From Propionibacteriaceae bacterium (GTDB lineage Bacteria; Actinomycetota; Actinomycetes; Propionibacteriales; Propionibacteriaceae), in NCBI GenBank assembly GCA_009780915.1, contig WQZD01000017.1, positions 1 through 64,000 on the forward strand: a stretch of DNA of 64,000 bases. The letters are read 5' to 3'. The translations under genes and the position numbers were made by a program. A model generated the notes under the pieces. That model did not search any database. It had not been told where the DNA came from and worked only from the letters and a program-made list of their open reading frames with translations. This document shows, piece by piece, positions 52,303-61,833 of this stretch (position 1 is its first letter; every line of letters starts with the position of its first letter).

Positions 52303-53181
52303 TCAGCCCGTCCCCGTCGCTCCGCACGTCCCCGTGGGCGGGCCGCCGTAGCCGTACCAGCTCTTGGCGCCGACGTTGAAGGCCAGGATGAGTTGGTCGC
52401 CGCGTACTGAGATTCCTTCTAGCTCGTCGGTCGTGTCCAGTTGATAGCTGGTCACGTAGGAGGCGGAGCCGGTGGTCGGCCAGGTCCACACAGAGATCCA
52501 GTTGTTGGTGGTGACACCCGTCTCGGGGGAATGAGGGATGTAGATCTGGGACGAGTCGCAGCCGACATCTTGATCGGTTCCCGTGAAGGACGCCAGGGCG
52601 TCTCCGCTGAGGACGGTCTTGTCGATGACCTTCCTCGACGTGGTGAAGGTGGAGTTGTACTCCCAGTAGGTTCCCGCCGACGAGACGACGACATACCGCT
52701 TGTTCAGAGAGTCGAAACAGACCCCCCACGCGCTGCGACCGATGTCTTGAGTCCCGACGATGGTCAGCGACTCGGGGTCGATGAAGACCAGTGGAGAGAT
52801 GTATCCTGCTGGATTATTGTCACTTTTCGTTGTCGCGACGAGCCTCATCCCGTACGGGTCGTACGTCAGCGCGTTGCCATGGCCGAGGTCCATCACCTGA
52901 CTGTGCGCCACCAGTTGCCCCGAGAGGAGGTTGAACTTTCCCATGATGATCTTGCCGTCGCCCGCGGAGAAGTTCACGTACAGGTACACGCCATCGGTGG
53001 CCGACCCCTGGACGGTCTTGTAGGCCGTGAAGCCCGACCCCAAGCTGAGGTGGGCGATCTCGGTCGTCTCCATGGTCGCGTACGTCTTCGGCTCCGCCTG
53101 CGCGTCGCCCGTCGGGGCCATGGCCATCGCGCCCAACACCACGACCAGAGCGATGCCGAGCACGAGAATATATTTCTTCAT
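52303..53181 (-). CDS. Secreted beta-propeller-like protein of unknown role
   Basis: The ATG at 53181 (GATGGGAGCTGCC upstream) gives 292 aa. A signal peptide is clear: KKYILVLGIALVVVLGAMAMA, with cleavage near AQA. The mature part is rich in beta strands with repeated patterns such as VYLYVNFSAGDGKIIMGKF, LVFIDPESLTIVG and LNKRYVVVSSAGTYWEY, which suggests a small beta-propeller of secreted sugar- or peptide-binding proteins. Two Cys pairs (VCF/VGCD and TCGATG at the end) may form disulfides. I do not recognise a named family. Confidence 0.7.
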   Translation of the reverse strand: MKKYILVLGIALVVVLGAMAMAPTGDAQAEPKTYATMETTEIAHLSLGSGFTAYKTVQGSATDGVYLYVNFSAGDGKIIMGKFNLLSGQLVAHSQVMDLGHGNALTYDPYGMRLVATTKSDNNPAGYISPLVFIDPESLTIVGTQDIGRSAWGVCFDSLNKRYVVVSSAGTYWEYNSTFTTSRKVIDKTVLSGDALASFTGTDQDVGCDSSQIYIPHSPETGVTTNNWISVWTWPTTGSASYVTSYQLDTTDELEGISVRGDQLILAFNVGAKSWYGYGGPPTGTCGATGTG

Positions 53182-53285
53182 GGCAGCTCCCATCGTCACA
53201 GCACCGCGTAGGCCCCCCGGCGGATGCACGTGACACTATCCTGACATCTCTATCACGTCCAGGCAAGACCCTCGAAGACCAGTGG

Positions 53286-53325
53286 AGAAAAAAGAGGGCC
53301 TGCGGTAAAAAACCGCAGACCCTCT
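53286..53325 (-). terminator. Rho-independent terminator
   Basis: Minus-strand AGAGGG-t-CTGCGGT pairs with ACCGCAG-g-CCCTCT (13 pairs, one mismatch, loop TTTTT), and six T follow. It ends transcription from the folE-folP-folB/K side or the candidate small RNA. Confidence 0.9.
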
Positions 53326-53451
53326 CTACGGCAAGGCACTGGGAGGCGAACCTTGCCGTAGCCAATGAAGGCTTCAGCTGAAATGGCTTTAGCCTGTCGT
53401 CTCCCAATTGCCCACTACACGCCTTCGGCTTCGTCGCCCGACCTCGTGAAC
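53288..53451 (-). ncRNA. Candidate small RNA ending in a strong terminator
   Basis: On the minus strand a -10-like TAAGCT (53463-53458) would start a transcript near 53451. It passes through GGGAGACGACAGG, an 11-bp hairpin CTACGGCAAGG/CCTTGCCGTAG (53361-53326) and a terminator. The hairpin loop is TTCGCCTCCCAGTG. Its CCTCCC can pair with Shine-Dalgarno sequences, or with the GGGAG at 53405-53401 to form a pseudoknot. The gap from the folB-folK stop and the strong structure suggest an independent RNA, but it could be the 3' UTR of the fol operon. No known family is claimed. Confidence 0.4.
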
Positions 53452-53562
53452 ACTGTCAGCTTAGCACAGAGTTCGGGAAAATTGTGGGGTACGACCGATG
53501 CAAAGAACGTACTCAGAGGGCATTTGATGGCAACGGAAGGAAATATGAACGCATGCGTGGGC

Positions 53563-54489
53563 TCACGGGTGGAAAAGGTCATCGGGGACACGGGCGACCT
53601 CTTGGCCGGTCAAACCCGCCAGAAGATCGGCGACTGACTCACGTCCCATGACCGCGTCAGGGTCGAGATCCAGCCAGGGCGCGAGGACGAAGGCGCGTTG
53701 GTGGGCTCTGGGATGCGGAAGGGTCAGTTGGGGGGTCTGCCAGATCTCGTCGCCCGCGCAGATCAGATCGATGTCGAGGGTACGGGGACCGTGGTGGACG
53801 TCTCTGGTCCGATGGGCCTGGGCCTCGATCTCCAACCCGACACGCAAGAGCTCCGGCGCAGGAAGGGTGGACACTCCGATGACGATGGCGTTGAGGAAGT
53901 CGTCCTGGACGATCGTCGACTGCGCGACGGTCTCGTACACCGGGGACACCCGTACCCGGTCCAAGTCCAGCCGGGCTATCAGAGCCGACACGGCGAACTG
54001 CAGGTAGTCCCACCGCGGCTCGATGTTGGACCCGAGACAGAAGACGACCTCGCGGGCCGCCACCGTGCGGGCGGCCTGCCAGGTGGACCGCACGTCGGTG
54101 AACCCCACCATGAGCGGGGCCTGGGGCTTGTGGACCTGGACGCGCAGATACTCGAAGGGGAACCGGGCGAGCAGAGCTTCGCCGACCCGCGCCGCCAAGG
54201 TTTCGATCAAGTTGAGCGGGGACGCTTGGACGACCTCCACGACGAGGGAGGACACCTCGCCGTAGTCGATGGTGGTCTCCAGGGCGTCGGACCGCGCGAT
54301 GGGCGCCATGTCCACCCACCACGTGACGTCGATCAGGAAGGGCTGCCCGTCGCGACGCTCATGGTCGAAGACGCCGTGATAAGCCCAGGTCTGCAACCCG
54401 GTGAGGTCCATGCGGTCGAGGGTGGCCATACGCTCCACGTCGGCCCGAGTCAGCGGCCGGCTCACGGAGGGCGAACCGTACCTGGTCAT
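53563..54489 (-). CDS. folK: FolB-FolK fusion (dihydroneopterin aldolase / HPPK)
   Basis: The ATG at 54489 overlaps the folP stop (ATGA), giving 308 aa. Residues about 28-140 are FolB: GLQTWAYHGVFDHERRDGQPFLIDV, TIDYGEVSSLVVEVV and VQVHKPQAPL. Residues about 148-300 are FolK: VFCLGSNIEPRWDYLQFAV, VYETVAQ, HGPRTLDIDLICAG and LPHPRAHQRAFVLAPWLDLDP. The enzyme thus runs two consecutive steps to 6-hydroxymethyl-dihydropterin diphosphate, the FolP substrate. Fusion of these two is known in several Actinobacteria. It is the last gene of the fol cluster. Confidence 0.94.
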   Translation of the reverse strand: MTRYGSPSVSRPLTRADVERMATLDRMDLTGLQTWAYHGVFDHERRDGQPFLIDVTWWVDMAPIARSDALETTIDYGEVSSLVVEVVQASPLNLIETLAARVGEALLARFPFEYLRVQVHKPQAPLMVGFTDVRSTWQAARTVAAREVVFCLGSNIEPRWDYLQFAVSALIARLDLDRVRVSPVYETVAQSTIVQDDFLNAIVIGVSTLPAPELLRVGLEIEAQAHRTRDVHHGPRTLDIDLICAGDEIWQTPQLTLPHPRAHQRAFVLAPWLDLDPDAVMGRESVADLLAGLTGQEVARVPDDLFHP

Positions 54490-55349
54490 GTCGGGCACCC
54501 CTGGATCCCGGTCTCGCCCGCGCCGCGCACGGCTTCGGCGACCGCGACGGCGGCGCGGTGCTCGGCCACGGTGTGGGTACGCACCGCCCAGACCCGCTTG
54601 CTGGCCAAGAGCGCCGTGACGGCGGCCGTGGCCGCGTCGCGCTGCCACGGCTCGGTGGCATGGTCGTACGCCTCGGACAGGAATCGTTTGCGGGACACGC
54701 CCCACATGACGGGGAACCCCAGGGCGGCGATCCGGTCGACGTTCGCGAGCAGTTCCCAGTTCTGTGCGGCGGTCTTGCCGAAGCCGACTCCGGGGTCGAG
54801 GATGAGCTGTTCGGGGGCGATCCCGGCCTCCATGGCCGCGTACGCCCTCTTCGTGAGCTCGGCGCAGACCTCGGGGACGACGTCGACGTGGGTGAAGCTG
54901 TGGTCGAAGGGGGTCCGCCAATGCTGGAGGACGTACCCCGCCTGGTATTGGGCGGTCACCGTCAGGATCTGCGGATCGGAGAGCCCGCCCGTCACGTCGT
55001 TGATGATGCGCGCGCCAGCCTTGAGCACGGCCTGGGCCACGGCGGCGTGCATGGTGTCCACGCTGATGACCAGGCCGGCGGCCGCGAGGGCCTCGACGAC
55101 GGGGACCACCCGGGCGATCTCCTCGGCCTGGTCGACCGGCTTGGCGCCGGGCCGGGTGGACATCCCGCCCACGTCGAGGATCTGCGCGCCTTGGGCGGCC
55201 AGTTCGATGCCGAAGTCGATGGCCTGGGTCCAGGTGCGATGGGTGGTCTCGGAGAAGGAATCGGGTGTGACGTTGATGATGCCCATGACCTTGGTCGGAC
55301 CAGGGGAGAACAGGGCCTCGTCAGCGCGTGCGTGAGTGGTCGGTGGCAT
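54486..55349 (-). CDS. folP: Dihydropteroate synthase
   Basis: The ATG at 55349 has GGAGG at a five-base spacing. An upstream in-frame ATG at 55361 overlaps the site. The 287-aa protein joins p-aminobenzoate to the pterin diphosphate and is the sulfonamide target. It has VMGIINVTPDSFSETT, ILDVGGMSTRPGAKPV, IINDVTGGLSDP, LILDPGVGFGKT and the final R-x-H (AVRTHTVAEH). It lies between folE and folB-folK with overlaps. Confidence 0.95.
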   Translation of the reverse strand: MPPTTHARADEALFSPGPTKVMGIINVTPDSFSETTHRTWTQAIDFGIELAAQGAQILDVGGMSTRPGAKPVDQAEEIARVVPVVEALAAAGLVISVDTMHAAVAQAVLKAGARIINDVTGGLSDPQILTVTAQYQAGYVLQHWRTPFDHSFTHVDVVPEVCAELTKRAYAAMEAGIAPEQLILDPGVGFGKTAAQNWELLANVDRIAALGFPVMWGVSRKRFLSEAYDHATEPWQRDAATAAVTALLASKRVWAVRTHTVAEHRAAVAVAEAVRGAGETGIQGCPT

Positions 55350-55361
55350 TGACGCCTCCAT

Positions 55362-55937
55362 TCAGCGGCTGCGGCCTGCCATGATCAGGCTCATGGCTTC
55401 CGCACGGGTGGTCGGGTTGTGCAGGCTCCCGCGCACGGCCGACGTGACCGTGCGGGACCCTGGTTTGCGCACTCCGCGCATGGACATGCACAGGTGCTCG
55501 GCCTCGATGACGACGATCGCGCCCGAGGGTTGGAGCTCGGTCATCAGGGCGTCAGCGATCTGGGTGGTCAGCCTCTCCTGGACCTGGAGCCGCTTGGCGT
55601 ACATATCCACCAGCCGCGCCAGCTTCGACAAGCCGACGATCTCTTTGGAGTCCCCGGGGATGTAGCCCACGTGGGCCAGCCCGGTGAACGGGACGAGGTG
55701 GTGCTCGCAGTAGCTCCACAACTCGATGTCTTTGACGAGGATCATGTCTTGATGCTCGATGTTGAACCGGGCGCCGAGTTGCTCGCCGGGGTCCTTGTCC
55801 AGTCCCGAGAACGCCTCTTTGTACGCCCGGGCCACGCGGGCCGGCGTGTCGCGCAATCCTTCACGGTCGGGGTCCTCCCCGATGCCGATCAACAGTTCTC
55901 TCACGGCAGCCTCGACACGGCGGGCATCAAATGTCAT
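55362..55937 (-). CDS. folE: GTP cyclohydrolase I
   Basis: The ATG at 55937 gives 191 aa. It makes dihydroneopterin triphosphate from GTP. Zinc ligands are Cys and His in [13 protein letters not shown] and Cys in [26 protein letters not shown] and [24 protein letters not shown] (in part) are family blocks. The ftsH stop lies inside its 5' leader, 12 bases before the start, so it is translated from the ftsH transcript. Confidence 0.96.
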   Translation of the reverse strand: MTFDARRVEAAVRELLIGIGEDPDREGLRDTPARVARAYKEAFSGLDKDPGEQLGARFNIEHQDMILVKDIELWSYCEHHLVPFTGLAHVGYIPGDSKEIVGLSKLARLVDMYAKRLQVQERLTTQIADALMTELQPSGAIVVIEAEHLCMSMRGVRKPGSRTVTSAVRGSLHNPTTRAEAMSLIMAGRSR

Positions 55938-55948
55938 GTCACGAGTCC

Positions 55949-58282
<2,334 letters not shown>

Positions 58283-58313
58283 CTACATACCTGCTTGATC
58301 GAGGAGGGGAAGG

Positions 58314-58865
58314 TCAGGAATACACCTTGGGAGACAAGATCCCAAGACCCCTCAGATTACGGTACCGTCCGGCATAATCCAACCCATACCCGACGACGAA
58401 ATCGCTGGGGATGTCGAATCCGAGGTATTTCACACTGACGTGGTTGCGGACGGCTTCCGGCTTGCGGAAGCCAGCGCAGACCTCGATGCTGGCAGGGTTG
58501 CGCGATTTCAGGTTCTCGATCAGGTACGACAGCGTCAGCCCGGTGTCCACGATGTCTTCGACGATCAGGACATGGCGGTCGACGATGGAGGTGTTCATGT
58601 CTTTCAGGATGCGCACCACGCCCGAGGAGGCCACGCCGGACCCGTACGAGGAGATCGCCATCCAGTCCATCTCGCAGTGGATGCTCAGGGCCCGGCTCAG
58701 GTCGGCCATCACCATGACCGCACCGTTGAGGATGCCGACCAACAAGGGAGACTTGTCGGCGTAGTCCTGATCGATCTGGGCGGCGAGTTCACCGATCCTA
58801 GTTTCGATGTGCTCTTCAGTGAAGAGCACGGCGCTCAAGTCAGCGCGTACATCGTCCAATTTCAC
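58314..58865 (-). CDS. hpt: Hypoxanthine phosphoribosyltransferase
   Basis: This 183-aa purine-salvage enzyme converts hypoxanthine (and guanine) with PRPP to IMP (GMP). The PRPP motif is VLIVEDIVDTGLTL. LVGILNGAVMVMADL, SSYGSG and DFVVGYGLDYAGRYRNL are family landmarks. The hpt-ftsH-folE order is widespread in Actinobacteria. tilS, which often precedes hpt, is absent here; a PP2C gene lies upstream instead. Confidence 0.96.
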   Translation of the reverse strand: MKLDDVRADLSAVLFTEEHIETRIGELAAQIDQDYADKSPLLVGILNGAVMVMADLSRALSIHCEMDWMAISSYGSGVASSGVVRILKDMNTSIVDRHVLIVEDIVDTGLTLSYLIENLKSRNPASIEVCAGFRKPEAVRNHVSVKYLGFDIPSDFVVGYGLDYAGRYRNLRGLGILSPKVYS

Positions 58866-58913
58866 ATACCAACTCTACCGTCACCGCACACACGGAGAGA
58901 ACTTGGTAGCACA

Positions 58914-59666
58914 TCAATGAGCGGATTCCGCCGCGGGGTCGAGGGCGTCGATGTCCACGAGGATCGCAGAGACGTTGTCCCTGCCCCCCTGGGCGAGTGC
59001 CATGGCGATCAACGTGTCGACGGCCTCGTGTACGTCTGTGACGGTCCGGAGGACGGACTCGATGGCGCGATCGTCCACTTCCCCGGTGAGCCCGTCCGAA
59101 CAGATGAGCATCCGCTCGCCGGGCACACAGGGGACGAGCCTCATCCCAGCCTGGGGCGTCGGCGCGGATCCCAGGCTGCGGGTCAGCATATGGCGGGTGG
59201 GGTGAGTACGGGCCTGGTCCGGATGGATCCTGCCGAGTTCCACCAGGATCTGGGCCTCGGAGTGGTCGGTCGTCTCCTGGACGAGCCCCTCGTCGGTCAT
59301 CCTGTAGACGCGGGAGTCGCCGATGTTGAAGACCAGCCAATGCGCCTGCCCGGCGAGGTCCATCCAGGCCATGCCCGCCACGGTGGTTCCCAGGCCCGCC
59401 GCCGACGGGTGCTCGACGGCGTACTCGAGGATCTTGTCGTTGATCTGCGCCAGGAGGGTCGAGATGTGGGCGTGGCCCATCGTGCCGGTTCGGTCGTACT
59501 CCGCCAGGCATGCGACGGCGATTCTGCTGGCTGTGGCGCCGGCCGCCTGGCCGCCCATGCCGTCCGCGATCGCCCATACGCGCTTGCCGACGAGGTAGGA
59601 GTCCTCGTTGCGCTCACGGACCTTCCCCGTGTCCGATCCGGCCGCGACCCGCAGTTCGACGTCCAT
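58914..59666 (-). CDS. PP2C-family serine/threonine phosphatase
   Basis: This 250-aa protein has the PPM/PP2C fold with metal-binding Asp residues in GKVRERNEDSYL, VWAIADGMGGQAAG, LICSDGLTGEVDD and GRDNVSAILVDI. There is no membrane segment, unlike PstP of the pknAB cluster, so it is a soluble PrpC-like phosphatase that reverses Ser/Thr kinase phosphorylation. AAGGCACAGG lies ahead of the ATG. No kinase gene is adjacent. Confidence 0.92.
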   Translation of the reverse strand: MDVELRVAAGSDTGKVRERNEDSYLVGKRVWAIADGMGGQAAGATASRIAVACLAEYDRTGTMGHAHISTLLAQINDKILEYAVEHPSAAGLGTTVAGMAWMDLAGQAHWLVFNIGDSRVYRMTDEGLVQETTDHSEAQILVELGRIHPDQARTHPTRHMLTRSLGSAPTPQAGMRLVPCVPGERMLICSDGLTGEVDDRAIESVLRTVTDVHEAVDTLIAMALAQGGRDNVSAILVDIDALDPAAESAH

Positions 59667-59863
59667 CCTGTGCCTTTCCTACCAGACTGCCGAGGCAGAA
59701 GACTGTGGCGGATAGTCTGGCATCCGCCACAGCTGTGATCGCCGCGAAAAAGAAGGGCCCCGTGCCCTGTTGACAGGACTAGTCTGTCATGATGGTTGCT
59801 TGTCGACAACGGGGACGACTCCCCCATCACTGTACCTGTTGGTCATGTCCGTATCATCCCTCG

Positions 59864-60541
59864 TCACTCGGCGCAGAGCTCTGGCTCGGTGGGACGGGTC
59901 GACTGATCATGGGACGCGGGCGTCGCTGAGGGTGGGTCGACGGCCCCGTCCGGGAAGGTGATCGAGTCGATGATCTGGTCGAAGAGGTCCGTGATCGGCC
60001 CGGCCACCGGCAGGTGCGGGGTGGAGACCCGGGCGTACAAGACCTGGGCGCGGTCCGGGTACGGGATGTGGTACTCCAGGCGCGACACCGGGCCACGACT
60101 CAGCGGGGCGGCCGCCTGGGCGTGGTCCGCGACGCGTACCGCAGGCCCACTGCGCAGATCGAGGACGGCGCCTCCGGGGAAGCCCTCCGTCAAAGCGCGC
60201 AGGAGGTCGTCGGCGCCCAGGCCCGGCTGGGCCGTGACCGGCCACGGCTCGTCGGCCATCAGGATCGCGGCGGGGAAGGGCACGCCCGGCACCAACTCCA
60301 GGCTTATCAGATAGGTGTGGACGCCGGCGGCGACCCCGCTGGCGATGGTCGCCATGGTGTCGTCCACGGCGTCGGCTCTCATGTTGGCCGAGTGGTCGTC
60401 TGTGCCCATCCGACGGCGCACCAAATCGTGCACGAGCGCCCGTGCGGAGGTCTCGTCGTCCAAGGGGACATTCGTCCAGGTTCCTGGCAGGATCATGGCG
60501 ACCCGCTGACCGGCTACCGAAACGGTGTTCTCATCTGGCAT
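59864..60541 (-). CDS. Hypothetical actinobacterial protein, 225 aa
   Basis: I do not recognise a family. The ATG at 60541 follows GGAGGAAGCA. The N terminus VSVAGQRVAMILPGTWTNVPLDD and the later LELVPGVPFPAAILMADEPWP and VSRLEYHIPYPDRAQVLYARVSTPHLP suggest an alpha/beta protein. It has an S-T-P-H-L-P strand near the end and a disordered Pro/Ser tail. The pattern resembles ESX-associated or type VII-neighbour orphan proteins (late strand plus ILF helix), but that is only an impression. It is divergent from the YqeY gene across the longest non-coding stretch of the right half. Confidence 0.65.
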   Translation of the reverse strand: MPDENTVSVAGQRVAMILPGTWTNVPLDDETSARALVHDLVRRRMGTDDHSANMRADAVDDTMATIASGVAAGVHTYLISLELVPGVPFPAAILMADEPWPVTAQPGLGADDLLRALTEGFPGGAVLDLRSGPAVRVADHAQAAAPLSRGPVSRLEYHIPYPDRAQVLYARVSTPHLPVAGPITDLFDQIIDSITFPDGAVDPPSATPASHDQSTRPTEPELCAE

Positions 60542-60854
60542 TGCTTCCTCCCTCCGACGCTCATGCCCTCCTCAACGTATGGTGGGGTCGGCGACCCCCC
60601 TTCGCCTGAATCCCCCGACTCATTGCTATTACGCGACCCCCTCGGGCGTCACATGTGACGCTCAGGATGCAGGCTCCGGCGCCGACCTTGGACATCATTG
60701 TGCCCTGTTTTCATCTGTCGCGCGAATCCGGGTGCTGACACCCACAAACGACGGCCCCGGATCGCCCTCGGCTCGCGCCCGACTCGGCCCCGGTTCGCCC
60801 CACCGTTGCGGGACCGACGGGCGGGCCCGGCGTCTTGCGTCCCCTCCCCGTCGA

Positions 60855-60905
60855 GGGGGCGCGAACTGTCCATCTACGCGCGTAGAAAGCACGATTCGCG
60901 CCCCC
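60855..60905. repeat. 51-nt inverted repeat element, copy D1
   Basis: Perfect 11-bp ends flank CTGTCCATCTACGCGCGTAG..., which has the internal palindrome CTACGCGCGTAG. It differs from D3 at one position only. Confidence 0.85.
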
Positions 60906-60957
60906 GGAACCACCACCCCCTCACGGGGCACGCCTCCACTCGGCCATCACCCGCTGC

Positions 60958-61007
60958 GGGGGCACGAACCGTGCACGTGGAGCCCAAAAACCACGGTTCA
61001 CGCCCCC
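60958..61007. repeat. 50-nt inverted repeat element, copy D2
   Basis: It begins GGGGGCACGAACCGTGC and ends ACGGTTCACGCCCCC. The centre differs from D1 and D3. It lies between the two near-identical copies. Confidence 0.75.
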
Positions 61008-61018
61008 GCCCCCGTCGA

Positions 61019-61069
61019 GGGGGCGCGAACCGTCCATCTACGCGCGTAGAAAGCACGATTCGCGCCCCC
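61019..61069. repeat. 51-nt inverted repeat element, copy D3
   Basis: It is identical to D1 except for one C/T difference at position 13 of the element, so it is a recent duplication or gene-conversion product. It starts 11 bases after D2, the spacing seen in every pair. Confidence 0.85.
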
Positions 61070-61187
61070 GCGGCATGGGGGACGGGGGCGCCTCGGGGAA
61101 CCGCGACAGGAGCATTTCTAGCGCCATTCGCCGTGGCTGTGAGACGATAGAAGCAGTCAGGGAGCATGACGACATGAGGAGGTCAGC

Positions 61188-61643
61188 ATGGCTGAGTTGA
61201 AGACTCGTCTACGAGACGATCTGACGGCCGCGATGAAGGCGAAGGACGCGTTCACCACGGGAGTCCTACGTATGGCCATCGCAGCCATCGCCAACGAGGA
61301 GGTCTCCGGCACTGTCGCCCGTGAGCTCACCGACGCGGAGGAGCAGACCATCGTGACCCGTGAGGTACGCAAACGCCGCGAGTCGGCTGAAGCCTACACG
61401 ACGGGGAATCGACCCGAATTGGCCGAGAAAGAGGAGCGCGAAGCTCACCTGCTCAGCGCGTACCTCCCCGCACCGCTCACCGAGGCCGAACTGGACCAGA
61501 TCGTCACCGAGGAAGTCAACGCCGTGGACCAAGCGACCATCAAGCAGATGGGCCTGATCATCAAAGCTGTGAACGCGCGTACCCAGGGTCGGGCGGACGG
61601 GTCGATCGTCGCCTCCAAGGTCAAGGCGGCGCTCAACTCCTGA
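61188..61643 (+). CDS. GatB/YqeY-domain protein
   Basis: The ATG at 61188 follows GAGGAGGTCAGC, giving 151 aa. It matches YqeY: LKTRLRDDLTAAMKAKDAFTTGVLRMAIAAI (in part), REVRKRRESAEAYTTGNRPELAEKE (in part), ELDQIVTEEV, then a GRADGSIVASKVKAAL ending like the tRNA-binding tail of GatB. It may influence tRNA amidation or stability; its role is not settled. It is monocistronic, with the hairpin at 61783 downstream. Confidence 0.92.
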   Translation: MAELKTRLRDDLTAAMKAKDAFTTGVLRMAIAAIANEEVSGTVARELTDAEEQTIVTREVRKRRESAEAYTTGNRPELAEKEEREAHLLSAYLPAPLTEAELDQIVTEEVNAVDQATIKQMGLIIKAVNARTQGRADGSIVASKVKAALNS

Positions 61644-61782
61644 GCCGCCGGCGAGCGCCGCGTCGACCGGGTCAGCATCCCCCACCCCACGTGTCGTCCA
61701 CCCCACGCTCCGTTCACCCCGTGCCGTTCACCCCGTGCCGTCCACCCACGTCCCGTCCACCCACGTCCCGTCCACCACGTGC

Positions 61783-61817
61783 CGAGGTCCCGCCCTGGTG
61801 TCTAGGGCGGGACCTCG
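61783..61817. terminator. Strong hairpin between YqeY and the surface-protein gene
   Basis: CGAGGTCCCGCCC (61783-61795) pairs perfectly with GGGCGGGACCTCG (61805-61817) around a nine-base loop. It serves the two convergent genes. Degenerate CCGTTCACCCCGTG-type repeats fill 61680-61780 just before it. Confidence 0.8.
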
Positions 61818-61833
61818 TGGATTGAGGCGACTG

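Larger units (their letters stand above)
60542..61187. other. Intergenic region with three inverted-repeat elements
   Basis: About 646 bases hold repeat copies D1-D3 between the divergent 225-aa gene and the YqeY gene. No convincing gene is seen; the open frames read through the repeats (SRPLDG, APPRRG). The YqeY promoter must lie at the right end. Confidence 0.6.
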
